Source: TMED23 sp964639965 (lineage in GTDB: Bacteria > Pseudomonadota > Alphaproteobacteria > Rhodospirillales > UBA2165). Taken from it: a stretch of DNA of 64,000 nucleotides. The notes beneath the pieces were generated by a model that was not told the DNA's origin, ran no database searches, and saw nothing but the letters and a program-made list of their open reading frames with translations. Shown in pieces: positions 1 to 7,513 of this stretch. The stretch is taken from the NCBI GenBank assembly GCA_964639965.1, contig CAZXGI010000004.1, positions 1-64,000 on the forward strand, read 5' to 3'. The position numbers and the translations under genes are program-made. The number at the start of each line of letters is the position of its first letter. Positions within the stretch are counted from its first letter, which is position 1.

Positions 1-629
1 GTGCCATTGGAGTAATAGGCGCTCTTGCATTTGCACTCGGTCGGCGCCTGTTGAGCCTAGCCAACCTTCAAGAAGCTCTTGGAAAATCAGTTCGAACGTC
101 CGCAATGTTGTTTTTTGTTATTTTTGGGGCGCAGGTATTTTCGGCTTTTGTTAATGCAGCAGATTTACCCGGTCAGACCTTGATCTGGATTGAAAATCTT
201 AATCTCCCGGCGATGGGTATCTTGATGATTATTTTGCTGTTTTATATTCTTTTTGGTTGCGTGTTCAGTGCTTTTGCCTTGGTCTTGCTAACGGTACCCG
301 TTTTTTTTCCGCTTGTCGCAGGACTTGGACTTGAAACCTTATTTAATACAACACCAGCGAATATTCTTATCTGGTTTGGTATCGTCATTGTCGTGGTCGC
401 TGAAATTGGCCAGATTACCCCTCCAATTGGCATGAACGTATTTGTGCTCAAATCAATGCTCCCAGATGTTGAGCTTAGCACAATATTCAAAGGTATTATT
501 CCATTCTTTGGAGCTGACCTAATTCGTCTGGCCTTAATCGTCTTGTTTCCGGCCACCGTTCTAGCTCTTCCGGACTACATGGACCAAATACAAGAAAAGT
601 TTGATATCTTATTAGAAGGTCTATTCTAG
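1..629 (+). CDS. dctM: TRAP transporter large permease (DctM family), C-terminal part
   Basis: The gene is cut by the left edge of the window. The frame is open from base 3, so the start lies outside and about 208 residues are visible. The protein is very hydrophobic, with several membrane segments. It carries a conserved-looking block, CVFSAFALVLLTVPVFFPLV, followed by a GQITPPIGMNVFVLK loop. Both are typical of the DctM subunit of TRAP transporters, which import organic acids with Na+ or H+ and a periplasmic binding protein. Its partners DctP and DctQ would be further left. The 3' end overlaps the convergent Rieske gene by 9 bases. Substrate unknown. Confidence 0.85.
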   Translation, partial: AIGVIGALAFALGRRLLSLANLQEALGKSVRTSAMLFFVIFGAQVFSAFVNAADLPGQTLIWIENLNLPAMGILMIILLFYILFGCVFSAFALVLLTVPVFFPLVAGLGLETLFNTTPANILIWFGIVIVVVAEIGQITPPIGMNVFVLKSMLPDVELSTIFKGIIPFFGADLIRLALIVLFPATVLALPDYMDQIQEKFDILLEGLF

Positions 630-2105
630 CCCAATAATCTGGTCCAATAGCTTCTGCGTATGGATAACGTTTTGTTCTTGTCTGCAATAGCGGTGTCCTG
701 GAAAAGCTTTGGAATGCATTCCTTGCTGGAACAATGGTGTCGTCCTGAAATCCTGCATAAACGAAGGTGGCATTCGATCACTCGGGTAGTTCTTCCAATC
801 CGGAATAAATTCGTAGTGAATGGGAGGCACCTCTCCACTGCCATAGCGAAACATAAAATAAATGTCCCAAATCATACTATCGGGGTCATTTCCATTAGGC
901 CTTGCTCTAAAGAGGCCAAAACTGTTGCCAGCGGCCGGGCCCAACATGTTAGGGAAAATACGATGCTCACAAGGGAAACCAAACATTTGTTGATTTTCCA
1001 TATGAGATAAATCGATGTCACGTGCAGCACAGGCATCGCGTCGAAGTTTGACCATAAAGTCTGGACCGAGCATATCCATTGGTAAATCACCCAATTCGTC
1101 AAAATAATCTAGCTCGTATTGTGCCGCCCGGTTTTGAATGACCATGATCTCAATTGCCTTTCGGGCCCATTCACGGGGTGTTGGATAATCATCATCCCCG
1201 AGATCACCGAGCTTGACCCCAGGTGGCAAACCCGTCGTCAATTGCCAATGAGGCTCCCAAAAGTTGGTATGGAGATCAAATTGTTCGTATACAGTCATTG
1301 CCCCAACCTTATCTGGTGGTGGATAAGTTTCACCTTTTTTCTCCCCTACACGCCGACCGCCTGGACCCGTCGATACCGCTCCTACATTGTTAAGATCCAT
1401 GACGTGGGTTGCCCAAACATGATAACCTTCTTGAAATTGATCAATCGCGTATTTCCAGTTACAGGGAAGAACCGTTGTGTAATGACGCTGGATCCGCATT
1501 TCTCCGATGTTATAAGGCTTTAAATTATCGGGTGCTGGATGAAGGTAATCTAGCAAAGGTTCTGCATTCATATCCATATTGATGAATACAAACCCCTCCC
1601 AGGTATCAATGAGTGCCCTTCTGAGGCAAACCTCTTCCCTTTTTACCATCCCTTTGGCAAAATCTTTTGCGCCAGGTAGGTGACATAGCTCCCCATCAAG
1701 ATCATATGCCCATCCATGGAAGACACAGGTGATTTTGCCATCGAACTGTGCTTTATTTCCATTGAATGTACCTGGTCCGCCATACTCATGGCTCCCTTCT
1801 ACTAACCGCGTTCCACGATGCATACAGGTATTATAAAAAACATTTAACTTATCTTCTTTTTCACGAACGATAAGAAATGACTGATCGCCAATACGATATT
1901 CATAGAAATCACCAATATTTGGGATCTCTTCTTCACGGCAGACCCACTGCCAAACTCGCGGCCATAAAAGATCGTATTCCTTTTGCAGCCAATCTTTTCC
2001 AATATACCTCTCTTTAGGAAAAAGCCGATCATAATCGGCATCTTCGACGACCGCTTTTAATCCTTTTAAACTTCCGGTCCTGTAATCTTTTACTTTTGCA
2101 TCCAT
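621..2105 (-). CDS. Rieske [2Fe-2S] aromatic-ring-hydroxylating oxygenase, alpha subunit
   Basis: A 494-residue protein if it starts at MDAKVKDYR. This ATG has AGGGG about 10 bases upstream; a longer reading frame would run into the MarR gene. The Rieske cluster ligands are visible as C-M-H near residue 94 and C-V-F-H near residue 127, with a longer spacer than usual. The mononuclear-iron ligands are likely the D, H and H of DQFQEGYHVWATH (about residues 222-234). This is the catalytic subunit of a ring-hydroxylating or demethylating oxygenase, which needs a reductase not present here. The MarR regulator lies directly upstream on the same strand. The substrate cannot be told from sequence. 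Confidence 0.88.
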   Translation of the reverse strand: MDAKVKDYRTGSLKGLKAVVEDADYDRLFPKERYIGKDWLQKEYDLLWPRVWQWVCREEEIPNIGDFYEYRIGDQSFLIVREKEDKLNVFYNTCMHRGTRLVEGSHEYGGPGTFNGNKAQFDGKITCVFHGWAYDLDGELCHLPGAKDFAKGMVKREEVCLRRALIDTWEGFVFINMDMNAEPLLDYLHPAPDNLKPYNIGEMRIQRHYTTVLPCNWKYAIDQFQEGYHVWATHVMDLNNVGAVSTGPGGRRVGEKKGETYPPPDKVGAMTVYEQFDLHTNFWEPHWQLTTGLPPGVKLGDLGDDDYPTPREWARKAIEIMVIQNRAAQYELDYFDELGDLPMDMLGPDFMVKLRRDACAARDIDLSHMENQQMFGFPCEHRIFPNMLGPAAGNSFGLFRARPNGNDPDSMIWDIYFMFRYGSGEVPPIHYEFIPDWKNYPSDRMPPSFMQDFRTTPLFQQGMHSKAFPGHRYCRQEQNVIHTQKLLDQIIGLE

Positions 2106-2136
2106 GTTATATACCCCTGTCACTATAATTAATTTT

Positions 2137-2655
2137 TTAAGCTTCGATCTTTTCACGACCGTTCAATACAAATCTCCGTAATAAATCTTTAAACGTTTCG
2201 AATTCAGTTTTACTAAAACCGACCAAATGCTGGTTAAGCACTCGGCAGATTGAAGGCGGAATAAGTTTAACTATTTCATGGCCCGCTTTTGTCAACTCAA
2301 CGTGAACAATTCGACGATCCTTATGACTACGTTTTCTTGACACGAGCCCTTTAGCCTCAAGCCGATCTAACATGCGTGTCATGGCACCCGTATCGACTTC
2401 GATGGCACGCGCACAGCCCGCGACGGTATCAGCTTTCCCCCTTGAAAGAACCAGAAGCGGGCCCCACTGCGGCGCCGTAAGCCCGTAGGGTTGGAGTTCA
2501 TTATCCGTATTACGAAGAATGTTCGCCGCAGCAATTTTAATAAGATAACCAACCGATTCAAATTCGCCTAGTTTTGCAGCATCACCCTGATAAAAATCAG
2601 AAAATTCATCCTGACTGAATTTTTCTTGTTGTCCTGCCATTGCTTTATTTGTCAT
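2137..2655 (-). CDS. MarR-family transcriptional regulator
   Basis: 172 residues with a central winged helix-turn-helix of MarR type. The recognition helix and wing are seen as DTGAMTRMLDRLEAKGLVSR followed by a basic DRR motif and VELTKAGHEIV. MarR proteins are dimers that usually repress neighbouring genes until they bind an aromatic or phenolic ligand. The gene is 31 bases upstream of the Rieske oxygenase, probably in one transcript, and divergent from the TctC-like gene. A 9-bp inverted repeat in the divergent spacer is the obvious operator candidate. An internal ATG five codons in (2640) is an alternative start; neither has a clear Shine-Dalgarno. Confidence 0.85.
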   Translation of the reverse strand: MTNKAMAGQQEKFSQDEFSDFYQGDAAKLGEFESVGYLIKIAAANILRNTDNELQPYGLTAPQWGPLLVLSRGKADTVAGCARAIEVDTGAMTRMLDRLEAKGLVSRKRSHKDRRIVHVELTKAGHEIVKLIPPSICRVLNQHLVGFSKTEFETFKDLLRRFVLNGREKIEA

Positions 2656-2665
2656 AAAGTAGTAA

Positions 2666-2698
2666 TATTTGCCTAAACAATTAATGTCAAGGCAAATA
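2666..2698. promoter_or_regulatory. 9-bp inverted repeat, candidate MarR operator
   Basis: TATTTGCCT at 2666-2674 is mirrored exactly by AGGCAAATA at 2690-2698, with 15 bases between. It sits in the divergent spacer, 11 bases upstream of the MarR start and 30 bases upstream of the TctC-like start, where an autoregulatory MarR operator is expected. Binding is inferred. The same half-site recurs as GGCAAA-A-TTTGCC at 5940-5952. Confidence 0.5.
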
Positions 2699-2727
2699 AA
2701 AATTTAAAACTCACAGGGAGAAATAGA

Positions 2728-4050
2728 ATGTTGGCTATTTTGCGAAGTTACATTTTGGTTGCCGTCGTTATAACACTGTCATTTTTAATCACAACAACAC
2801 CCTCAACCGGGGAAACCGTTGCCGAACATTTTAAGGATCGCATGGTTACGATTCATATGGGATTTCCGGGTGGAGGCTTTTTTGAATCGGCGAAACTCAC
2901 TGCCAAGCATATGCAAAAATATATACCGGGTAATCCTGAGATTGTTCTTGCTCCGAGACCAGGTCGGCTCGGCACTGCCGTATTGGATTTTCTTTCCCAG
3001 TGGGCACCTAAAGACGGGACACATCTAGCTATGCCAGGATCACTAGGTCCGTGGCTGCCACTACAAACAAAAACACCGGTTAAATACGACCCTTTAAAAA
3101 TGAATTACATTGGCAATGTAAATTCAGCGGGCGACACTTACCTGCTTGTAAGGCCAGACGTAGGTATCAAAACCTTGGTTGATCTGAAAACGCAACCCAT
3201 TCGAGTAAGCAATTCAAGAGGTATGTACAAGAATTTTATCGCTGCAATAAACAACATCCTTGGTACCAAGATTACTTATGTGGGCGACTACCCTTCACAC
3301 AAAGATGCGTTTACAGCAATGTTGCAAGGAAAAACGCAAGGTGTTGCTGGAGCCGGCGTGACTGTAAATGCCGAACATCGTCGATATTTTCCTTCACTTC
3401 TTAAAGACGGGAAAGCATTTCCAATCTTGAGATACACGAGCAATACAAAAAACGCTGAATATCCGAATGTAATCTTAGCAGGTAAAAGGGCTGCCACAGA
3501 AACACAGAAACAAGCTCTAGAAATTATATTTTCTAATCAAGTTCTCGATCGACCAATAATGGGCCCACCAGGTATACCTAAGAAGATCCTGATGGCATTG
3601 CAAAATGCTTTTATGCGGGCAATGAATGATCCAGTATTAATAGCTGATGCAAAAACGCGAAAAATTAACATAATCCAACCCATGAGCGGGAAAGACATGT
3701 TAACTTTTGTCAAAAGGATCTACTCTTTACCAGAACCTGCAAAAGAATTAGCCAAAAAGGTACTCTCGGATAATTCCTTCGTCGAGGATGTAAATTATTC
3801 TTCTTTCACAGCCGAACTCTTGAAGGTAAAAACCAAGAGCAAAAGCATAAATGCTATACTCTTGTTTAAATCTTCGAATAAGCCAATTGTTGTTAAACTC
3901 GATGGGCGAACCACAGAGGTCAATACATTCGGCGATCAAATTAAGATACCTCCTTTCAAAGTTCGTTCATTGAATCCAGGAATGCTATGCAAGGTCTTTT
4001 GGACCGGACCCGGTTCCACGGCTGGTAAATTAATTTGTGACAAGAAATGA
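2728..4050 (+). CDS. TctC/Bug-type solute-binding protein with C-terminal extension
   Basis: 440 residues with an N-terminal signal sequence (hydrophobic stretch about residues 8-23, processing near residue 28) and a good AGGGAG ribosome site. The body, about residues 38-350, resembles periplasmic receptors of the tripartite tricarboxylate family: a FPGGG phosphate/carboxylate-type loop near residue 47, then an LVRPDVGIKTLVDLK block and MGPPGIPKK near residue 282. Such proteins bind carboxylates or other small metabolites. No TctA or TctB membrane partner is in view. About 80 extra residues at the C-terminus form a beta-rich tail not usual in the family. It is divergent from the MarR gene and may be controlled by it. 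Confidence 0.78.
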   Translation: MLAILRSYILVAVVITLSFLITTTPSTGETVAEHFKDRMVTIHMGFPGGGFFESAKLTAKHMQKYIPGNPEIVLAPRPGRLGTAVLDFLSQWAPKDGTHLAMPGSLGPWLPLQTKTPVKYDPLKMNYIGNVNSAGDTYLLVRPDVGIKTLVDLKTQPIRVSNSRGMYKNFIAAINNILGTKITYVGDYPSHKDAFTAMLQGKTQGVAGAGVTVNAEHRRYFPSLLKDGKAFPILRYTSNTKNAEYPNVILAGKRAATETQKQALEIIFSNQVLDRPIMGPPGIPKKILMALQNAFMRAMNDPVLIADAKTRKINIIQPMSGKDMLTFVKRIYSLPEPAKELAKKVLSDNSFVEDVNYSSFTAELLKVKTKSKSINAILLFKSSNKPIVVKLDGRTTEVNTFGDQIKIPPFKVRSLNPGMLCKVFWTGPGSTAGKLICDKK

Positions 4051-4123
4051 CGATGTTGTTCTATGGTTTCCTTCTCCAAAGTTTGGCTGGCCGGAAGATT
4101 CTAAATTCTCAAAGGATTAAATA

Positions 4124-5272
4124 ATGGCCATAGATCGAAAAACATTTAAAGCCTTAATAGATGGTATTGAGCGTTATATAGCTGAACGATTAGTGCCAAT
4201 GGAGAGATCTGTCGCCGAAAACGACGAGGTGCCAGCAGATATTATAACTGAAATGAGAGAACTGGGCCTATTTGGGCTATCTATACCAGAAGAATACGGT
4301 GGCCTCGGGTTAAACATGAGCGAGGAAATTGAAGTAGCTATCTGTTTAGGCGCCACTACGCCGGCCTTTAGATCTGTATTCGGCACCAATATAGGTATTG
4401 GCAGCCAAGGGATAATCATTGATGGCACCGAAGAGCAAAAAAAGCACTACCTACCCAAACTTGCTACAGGAGAAATTATTTCTTCTTTTGCCCTAACAGA
4501 ACCAGAAGCTGGTTCAGACGCAGGCTCATTAAAGACGCGCGCTGTAAAAAAGGGTAAAAATTATATTCTCAATGGTACCAAGCGGTATATTACGAATGCG
4601 CCCTCTGCTGATATTTTTACATTGATGGCGCGTACCGACCCTGAAACCTCCAGTGCCAAAGGTATAACGGCTTTTATTGTCGAACGAAAAACAAAAGGGC
4701 TTAAGATAGGAACACCAGACAGAAAAATGGGGCAGCAAGGGGCAAAAACTGCAGATGTCATACTGCAAGACTGTGTCGTCCCTGAAAGAAATATTATTGG
4801 GGGCGTCGAAGGTGTTGGTTTTAAAACAGCAATGAAAGTACTCGACCGCGGGCGTTTACACATTTCAGGTGTTAGTGTTGGTATTGCAGAAAGATTGATC
4901 AGAGAATGCATTTTATACACAAATGAACGGAAGCAATTTGGAAAATTAATATCGGAGTTCCAACTCATCCAAGCTATGCTCGCTGATTCGAAAGCTGAAG
5001 CATATGCTGCTAAATGCATGGTATTTGATGCTGCCGCAAAAAAAGATAAAGGTGAAAATATAACCTTGGAAGCAGCCTGCACAAAAATGTTCTCTACTGA
5101 AATGGTCGGTAAAGTGGCCGATAGAGCCGTACAAATATTTGGAGGGGCAGGTTATATTTCTGATTATCCAATTGAACGTCTTTATCGTGACGTGCGCCTT
5201 TTCCGTATCTACGAAGGAACAACCCAAATACAGCAATTGATTATAGCCCGCGAACTACTGAAAAAAAGATAA
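4124..5272 (+). CDS. Acyl-CoA dehydrogenase family protein
   Basis: 382 residues, the normal length for this FAD-dependent family. Visible landmarks are the FALTEPEAGSDAGS flavin/acyl-CoA signature near residue 127, the FGGAGYISDYPIERLYRDVR block near residue 340, and YEGTTQIQ near residue 364. The Glu of that last motif is the usual catalytic base of short/medium-chain enzymes. It oxidises acyl-CoA thioesters to enoyl-CoA and passes electrons to ETF. The start has an AAAGGA ribosome site. It follows the TctC-like gene by 73 bases and may be co-transcribed with it. Chain-length or aryl specificity is not predictable. Confidence 0.9.
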   Translation: MAIDRKTFKALIDGIERYIAERLVPMERSVAENDEVPADIITEMRELGLFGLSIPEEYGGLGLNMSEEIEVAICLGATTPAFRSVFGTNIGIGSQGIIIDGTEEQKKHYLPKLATGEIISSFALTEPEAGSDAGSLKTRAVKKGKNYILNGTKRYITNAPSADIFTLMARTDPETSSAKGITAFIVERKTKGLKIGTPDRKMGQQGAKTADVILQDCVVPERNIIGGVEGVGFKTAMKVLDRGRLHISGVSVGIAERLIRECILYTNERKQFGKLISEFQLIQAMLADSKAEAYAAKCMVFDAAAKKDKGENITLEAACTKMFSTEMVGKVADRAVQIFGGAGYISDYPIERLYRDVRLFRIYEGTTQIQQLIIARELLKKR

Positions 5273-5333
5273 TAAGCGGATCCAGTTTTATTATAAGACA
5301 ATTCTTGCGTAGATAGTTACTTATTAAAGAACT

Positions 5334-5513
5334 CTATAAGTCTTTGCCTCTATCGGATTGCGGGCATTTTTCCTGTATATAAAATTCCGCGTTATAATCC
5401 TCACCATCACAACAATACGCTATTCCAGAGCCATTACATCTCGAGCAAGGAATTGCTCTATTGTTTTGAGATGCGATCAAGACCATGCCTTTATGGCATT
5501 CTGGGCATATCAC
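5334..5513 (-). CDS. Small Cys-rich (zinc-ribbon-like) protein
   Basis: Candidate gene of 59 residues starting at a GTG with AAAGGA ten bases upstream. The protein opens with CPECHKG (Cys3, Cys6), then CSRCNGSG (Cys23, Cys26), a CC pair at 34-35 and one more Cys at 50. The CxxCxGxG element is like the DnaJ central zinc finger, so metal binding is likely. It lies downstream of another small frame (5656-5835) and of the UGA-containing redoxin, all on the minus strand. I do not recognise the family. The clustered CxxC motifs and ribosome site argue against chance, but the short length keeps confidence moderate. Confidence 0.5.
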   Translation of the reverse strand: MICPECHKGMVLIASQNNRAIPCSRCNGSGIAYCCDGEDYNAEFYIQEKCPQSDRGKDL

Positions 5514-5655
5514 TTTGCCAATTTCCTTTCGTTAGTCCGACAGAACTATCTAGTGCCAAAATTTTACGAAACCCGACTCCGGCCCAGGCGTTTCTATTAT
5601 AACTGGATAGCCAAAGCATTGCCCAGTTTTCTAAAAGACGAGATCTTTATAGAAT

Positions 5656-5835
5656 TCAGACAACTAAATTTAAACTATAGCTATCATCAGGCGCAACAAA
5701 TCTATGGCTCTGGTGGTGATTTAACCTATCTTTTTCACCATATTTTTGCTCATTATTGGTATTAGCTGCTTCGAGAACGATACCAGGCCTTAAGTATTGT
5801 GGGCGTGTGCTTGATAGCTGTAATGGCTCAACCAT
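5656..5835 (-). CDS. Small hypothetical protein
   Basis: Candidate gene of 59 residues beginning MVEPLQLSSTRPQYLRPG, hydrophilic, with no membrane segment or Cys. The ATG is preceded at good distance by AGAGAGGT, one of the better ribosome sites in this stretch; an overlapping GTG three codons earlier is possible but too close to it. It lies 142 bases upstream of the small Cys-rich gene on the same strand. No family recognised. It may be a real short gene or a chance frame. Confidence 0.35.
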   Translation of the reverse strand: MVEPLQLSSTRPQYLRPGIVLEAANTNNEQKYGEKDRLNHHQSHRFVAPDDSYSLNLVV

Positions 5836-5939
5836 TTCGTTCACCTCTCTGGATTACTAGATATTTGGTCAAATTTTATTATTAACACTACATATAGTGC
5901 CATCAATTTATTAAAAAAATGTAAAATTTAGCTATAAAC

Positions 5940-5952
5940 GGCAAAATTTGCC
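5940..5952. promoter_or_regulatory. GGCAAA-A-TTTGCC palindrome
   Basis: A 13-base inverted repeat (6-bp arms, one central base) lies between the end of the redoxin gene and the small gene that starts at 5835. Its half-site is the same as that of the MarR-locus repeat at 2666-2698, though arm orientation and spacing differ. It may be an operator for the two small genes, or coincidence in AT-rich DNA. Confidence 0.3.
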
Positions 5953-6015
5953 TAAATCTGAACAAAATGAGAGATATTTCTATAAAAAAAACACTCTATA
6001 TCATATAACTCCGGA

Positions 6016-6486
6016 TTATTTCTTCGACTCCAAAAAGTTAACCATTTTAATAACGTCCGTAGCTTCCATTCGACATAATGGACCGGAGCTATATGAAGAC
6101 ATTATAACCTTGCCTTGCCCATCGAGAATAAATTCGGAAGGCTGAATCAACCCTCTTCGGTCTTCCCACCAAGAGCCCATAAGGTCCCGGTGTGTTTCTC
6201 CAGCTCCATATCCTATAGGAAAAGATAACTCATCAGCCACCTCTTGAGCCTTATCTTCCGGATCAACACTGGCAGCAAATATCTTTATGTTTCGGTCATT
6301 AAACTCAACAATTTCACCTTCAAAACCGACTAACTGTCGGCGACAATAAGGTCACCAATGTCCACGGTAAAAAAGCACCACGTTATAATTTCCATCCATA
6401 TCAGCGGGTAGCGTTATTTTGCCGCCACCGACCAAATCTATAGACATTATTGGGAATTGGGATCCGGTACCTAACTTCTCATTCAT
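6016..6486 (-). CDS. AhpC/TSA-type redoxin, probable selenoprotein (in-frame UGA = Sec45)
   Basis: Read through one in-frame UGA (6354-6352, codon 45), this gene encodes a 156-residue redoxin. Upstream of the UGA is MNEKLGTGSQFP...NVVLFYRGHW. Downstream is PYCRRQLVGFE, then DRNIKIFAASVDPEDKAQEV and the rest of a thioredoxin-fold peroxiredoxin-like protein. In the FYRGxWCPYC family the UGA falls exactly on the first Cys, giving U-P-Y-C, a typical redox site. The start has AGGA eight bases upstream. A 6-bp hairpin follows the UGA with bSECIS geometry. Both halves are intact, so a nonsense pseudogene is the less likely reading. The likely role is reduction of peroxides or disulfides. SelA/B/C/D are not in this window. 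Confidence 0.85.
6325..6341 (-). promoter_or_regulatory. Candidate bacterial SECIS element
   Basis: On the minus strand, GCCGAC and GTCGGT form a 6-bp stem (one G-U at the base) closing the loop AGUUA. The stem begins 10 bases after the UGA. The loop begins 17 bases after it, with a G as second loop base at +18. This fits the known bacterial SECIS rule: a G in the first two loop bases and an apical loop roughly 16-37 nt from the UGA, read by SelB. Confidence 0.7.
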
Positions 6487-6875
6487 TTTATATTCCTAGA
6501 CAACAAATTAAACAAAACCACAAATAGACTTTAGATAGTGATAATATTACACAGAATCCTATATGGCTCAAACGGGAAAGTAGCCCCACCAATTAACAAT
6601 ATCTCACGACTTTTTGTTTTCATTAAACCAATATTCTTTCAGCCATTTTAATAAATTACCTCTTTAAGATAACTATAATAAAAAATCAATTCTCCATCAC
6701 TTTTGTAGCTTCCAGAAATACATGCTTACAATGTTTCCATGATATAATAATTATGACAAGCGTAGGCAGGTTCTTATACAATTGACAGTAAACTGATGTC
6801 GCTAGCAGAAAATTGTACAGAATGAAATTGACACAAGGTTAATCCATAAAAACAAAGTGTGATTTGGAGGCTTAA
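6487..6875. other. 389-base AT-rich spacer, no gene recognised
   Basis: This separates the divergent redoxin and YciI-like genes and must hold both promoters. I see no open frame with a ribosome site, no tRNA and no strong hairpin. TTGACA near 6780 and near 6828 could be -35 elements, but no convincing -10 partner was found. Confidence 0.5.
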
Positions 6876-7499
6876 ATGCAATATTTTACTTGGGGAATTA
6901 ATAAGCCGGGGACTAACGAAAAACGAACGTCCCTGATAAAAAAACATTGGGGTTATATTGCAAATTATGAGAAAAAACTGATCGCACGGGGCCCTGTGAT
7001 GGATCCTGATGACCTTAGCGTTGTTATCGGATCCATTCATATAGTGGAACTTGCAAACCTTACCGAAGCAGAAGCTTTTTCCTATGAGGAACCCTTCGCC
7101 AAGGCTGGTCTTTTTAAATCTGTTTTCATAAGCCAGTTCAAACTAAAGCTCAAAAGAACTCAATTCGATTTTATCAGCAATCCTGATTTTTTGCGCTTTT
7201 TTATATACTGTCCAGTAATGATGCACTCTAAAAAAAAGACCTCCGAATTAACGAGGGCTCATGAAGCTTATTGTAAAAAATTCGACAAACATTTCATCTG
7301 CCGCGGTTCGCTTATATCCAACAACAGCATCTGGCAAGGCAATATATATTTTGTTGAGTTTGCCAATAGAATTGATGTTGATAACTTTCTTAAAAATGAT
7401 CCTTTTACAAAGTCGAGCGTTTACGATAAGACAGAAACATTTCGCTGGACAATGGGGGGGCCAGAGAACCTCAACGCCGCCGGGACTTTAGGCGAATAA
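6876..7499 (+). CDS. Tandem YciI-like domain protein
   Basis: 207 residues starting after a strong GGAGG ribosome site. It appears to be two YciI-like (dimeric alpha-beta barrel) units. The first, residues 1-100, has LIARGPVMDPDDLSVVIGSI followed by VELANLTEAEAFSYEEPFAKAGLF. The second, 106-207, repeats the plan as FICRGSLISNNSIWQGNIYFVEF and DNFLKNDPFTKSSVYD. Single YciI domains are small enzymes or accessory proteins of mostly unknown role; some are hydrolases or dehydrochlorinases. The fused pair would fold as an internal pseudo-dimer. The cellular function is unknown. It is convergent with yciB. Confidence 0.75.
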   Translation: MQYFTWGINKPGTNEKRTSLIKKHWGYIANYEKKLIARGPVMDPDDLSVVIGSIHIVELANLTEAEAFSYEEPFAKAGLFKSVFISQFKLKLKRTQFDFISNPDFLRFFIYCPVMMHSKKKTSELTRAHEAYCKKFDKHFICRGSLISNNSIWQGNIYFVEFANRIDVDNFLKNDPFTKSSVYDKTETFRWTMGGPENLNAAGTLGE

Positions 7500-7513
7500 G
7501 GCACATTAACTTA

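Noticed and set aside
5358..5765. 135-residue plus-strand frame
   Set aside because: No ribosome site, odd composition, and it lies antisense to two minus-strand small frames with better signals.
6016..6240. Stand-alone 74-residue redoxin fragment
   Set aside because: It is the C-terminal half of a longer frame; the upstream half, UGA at the Cys position, ribosome site and SECIS-like hairpin make the full-length read-through gene the better call.
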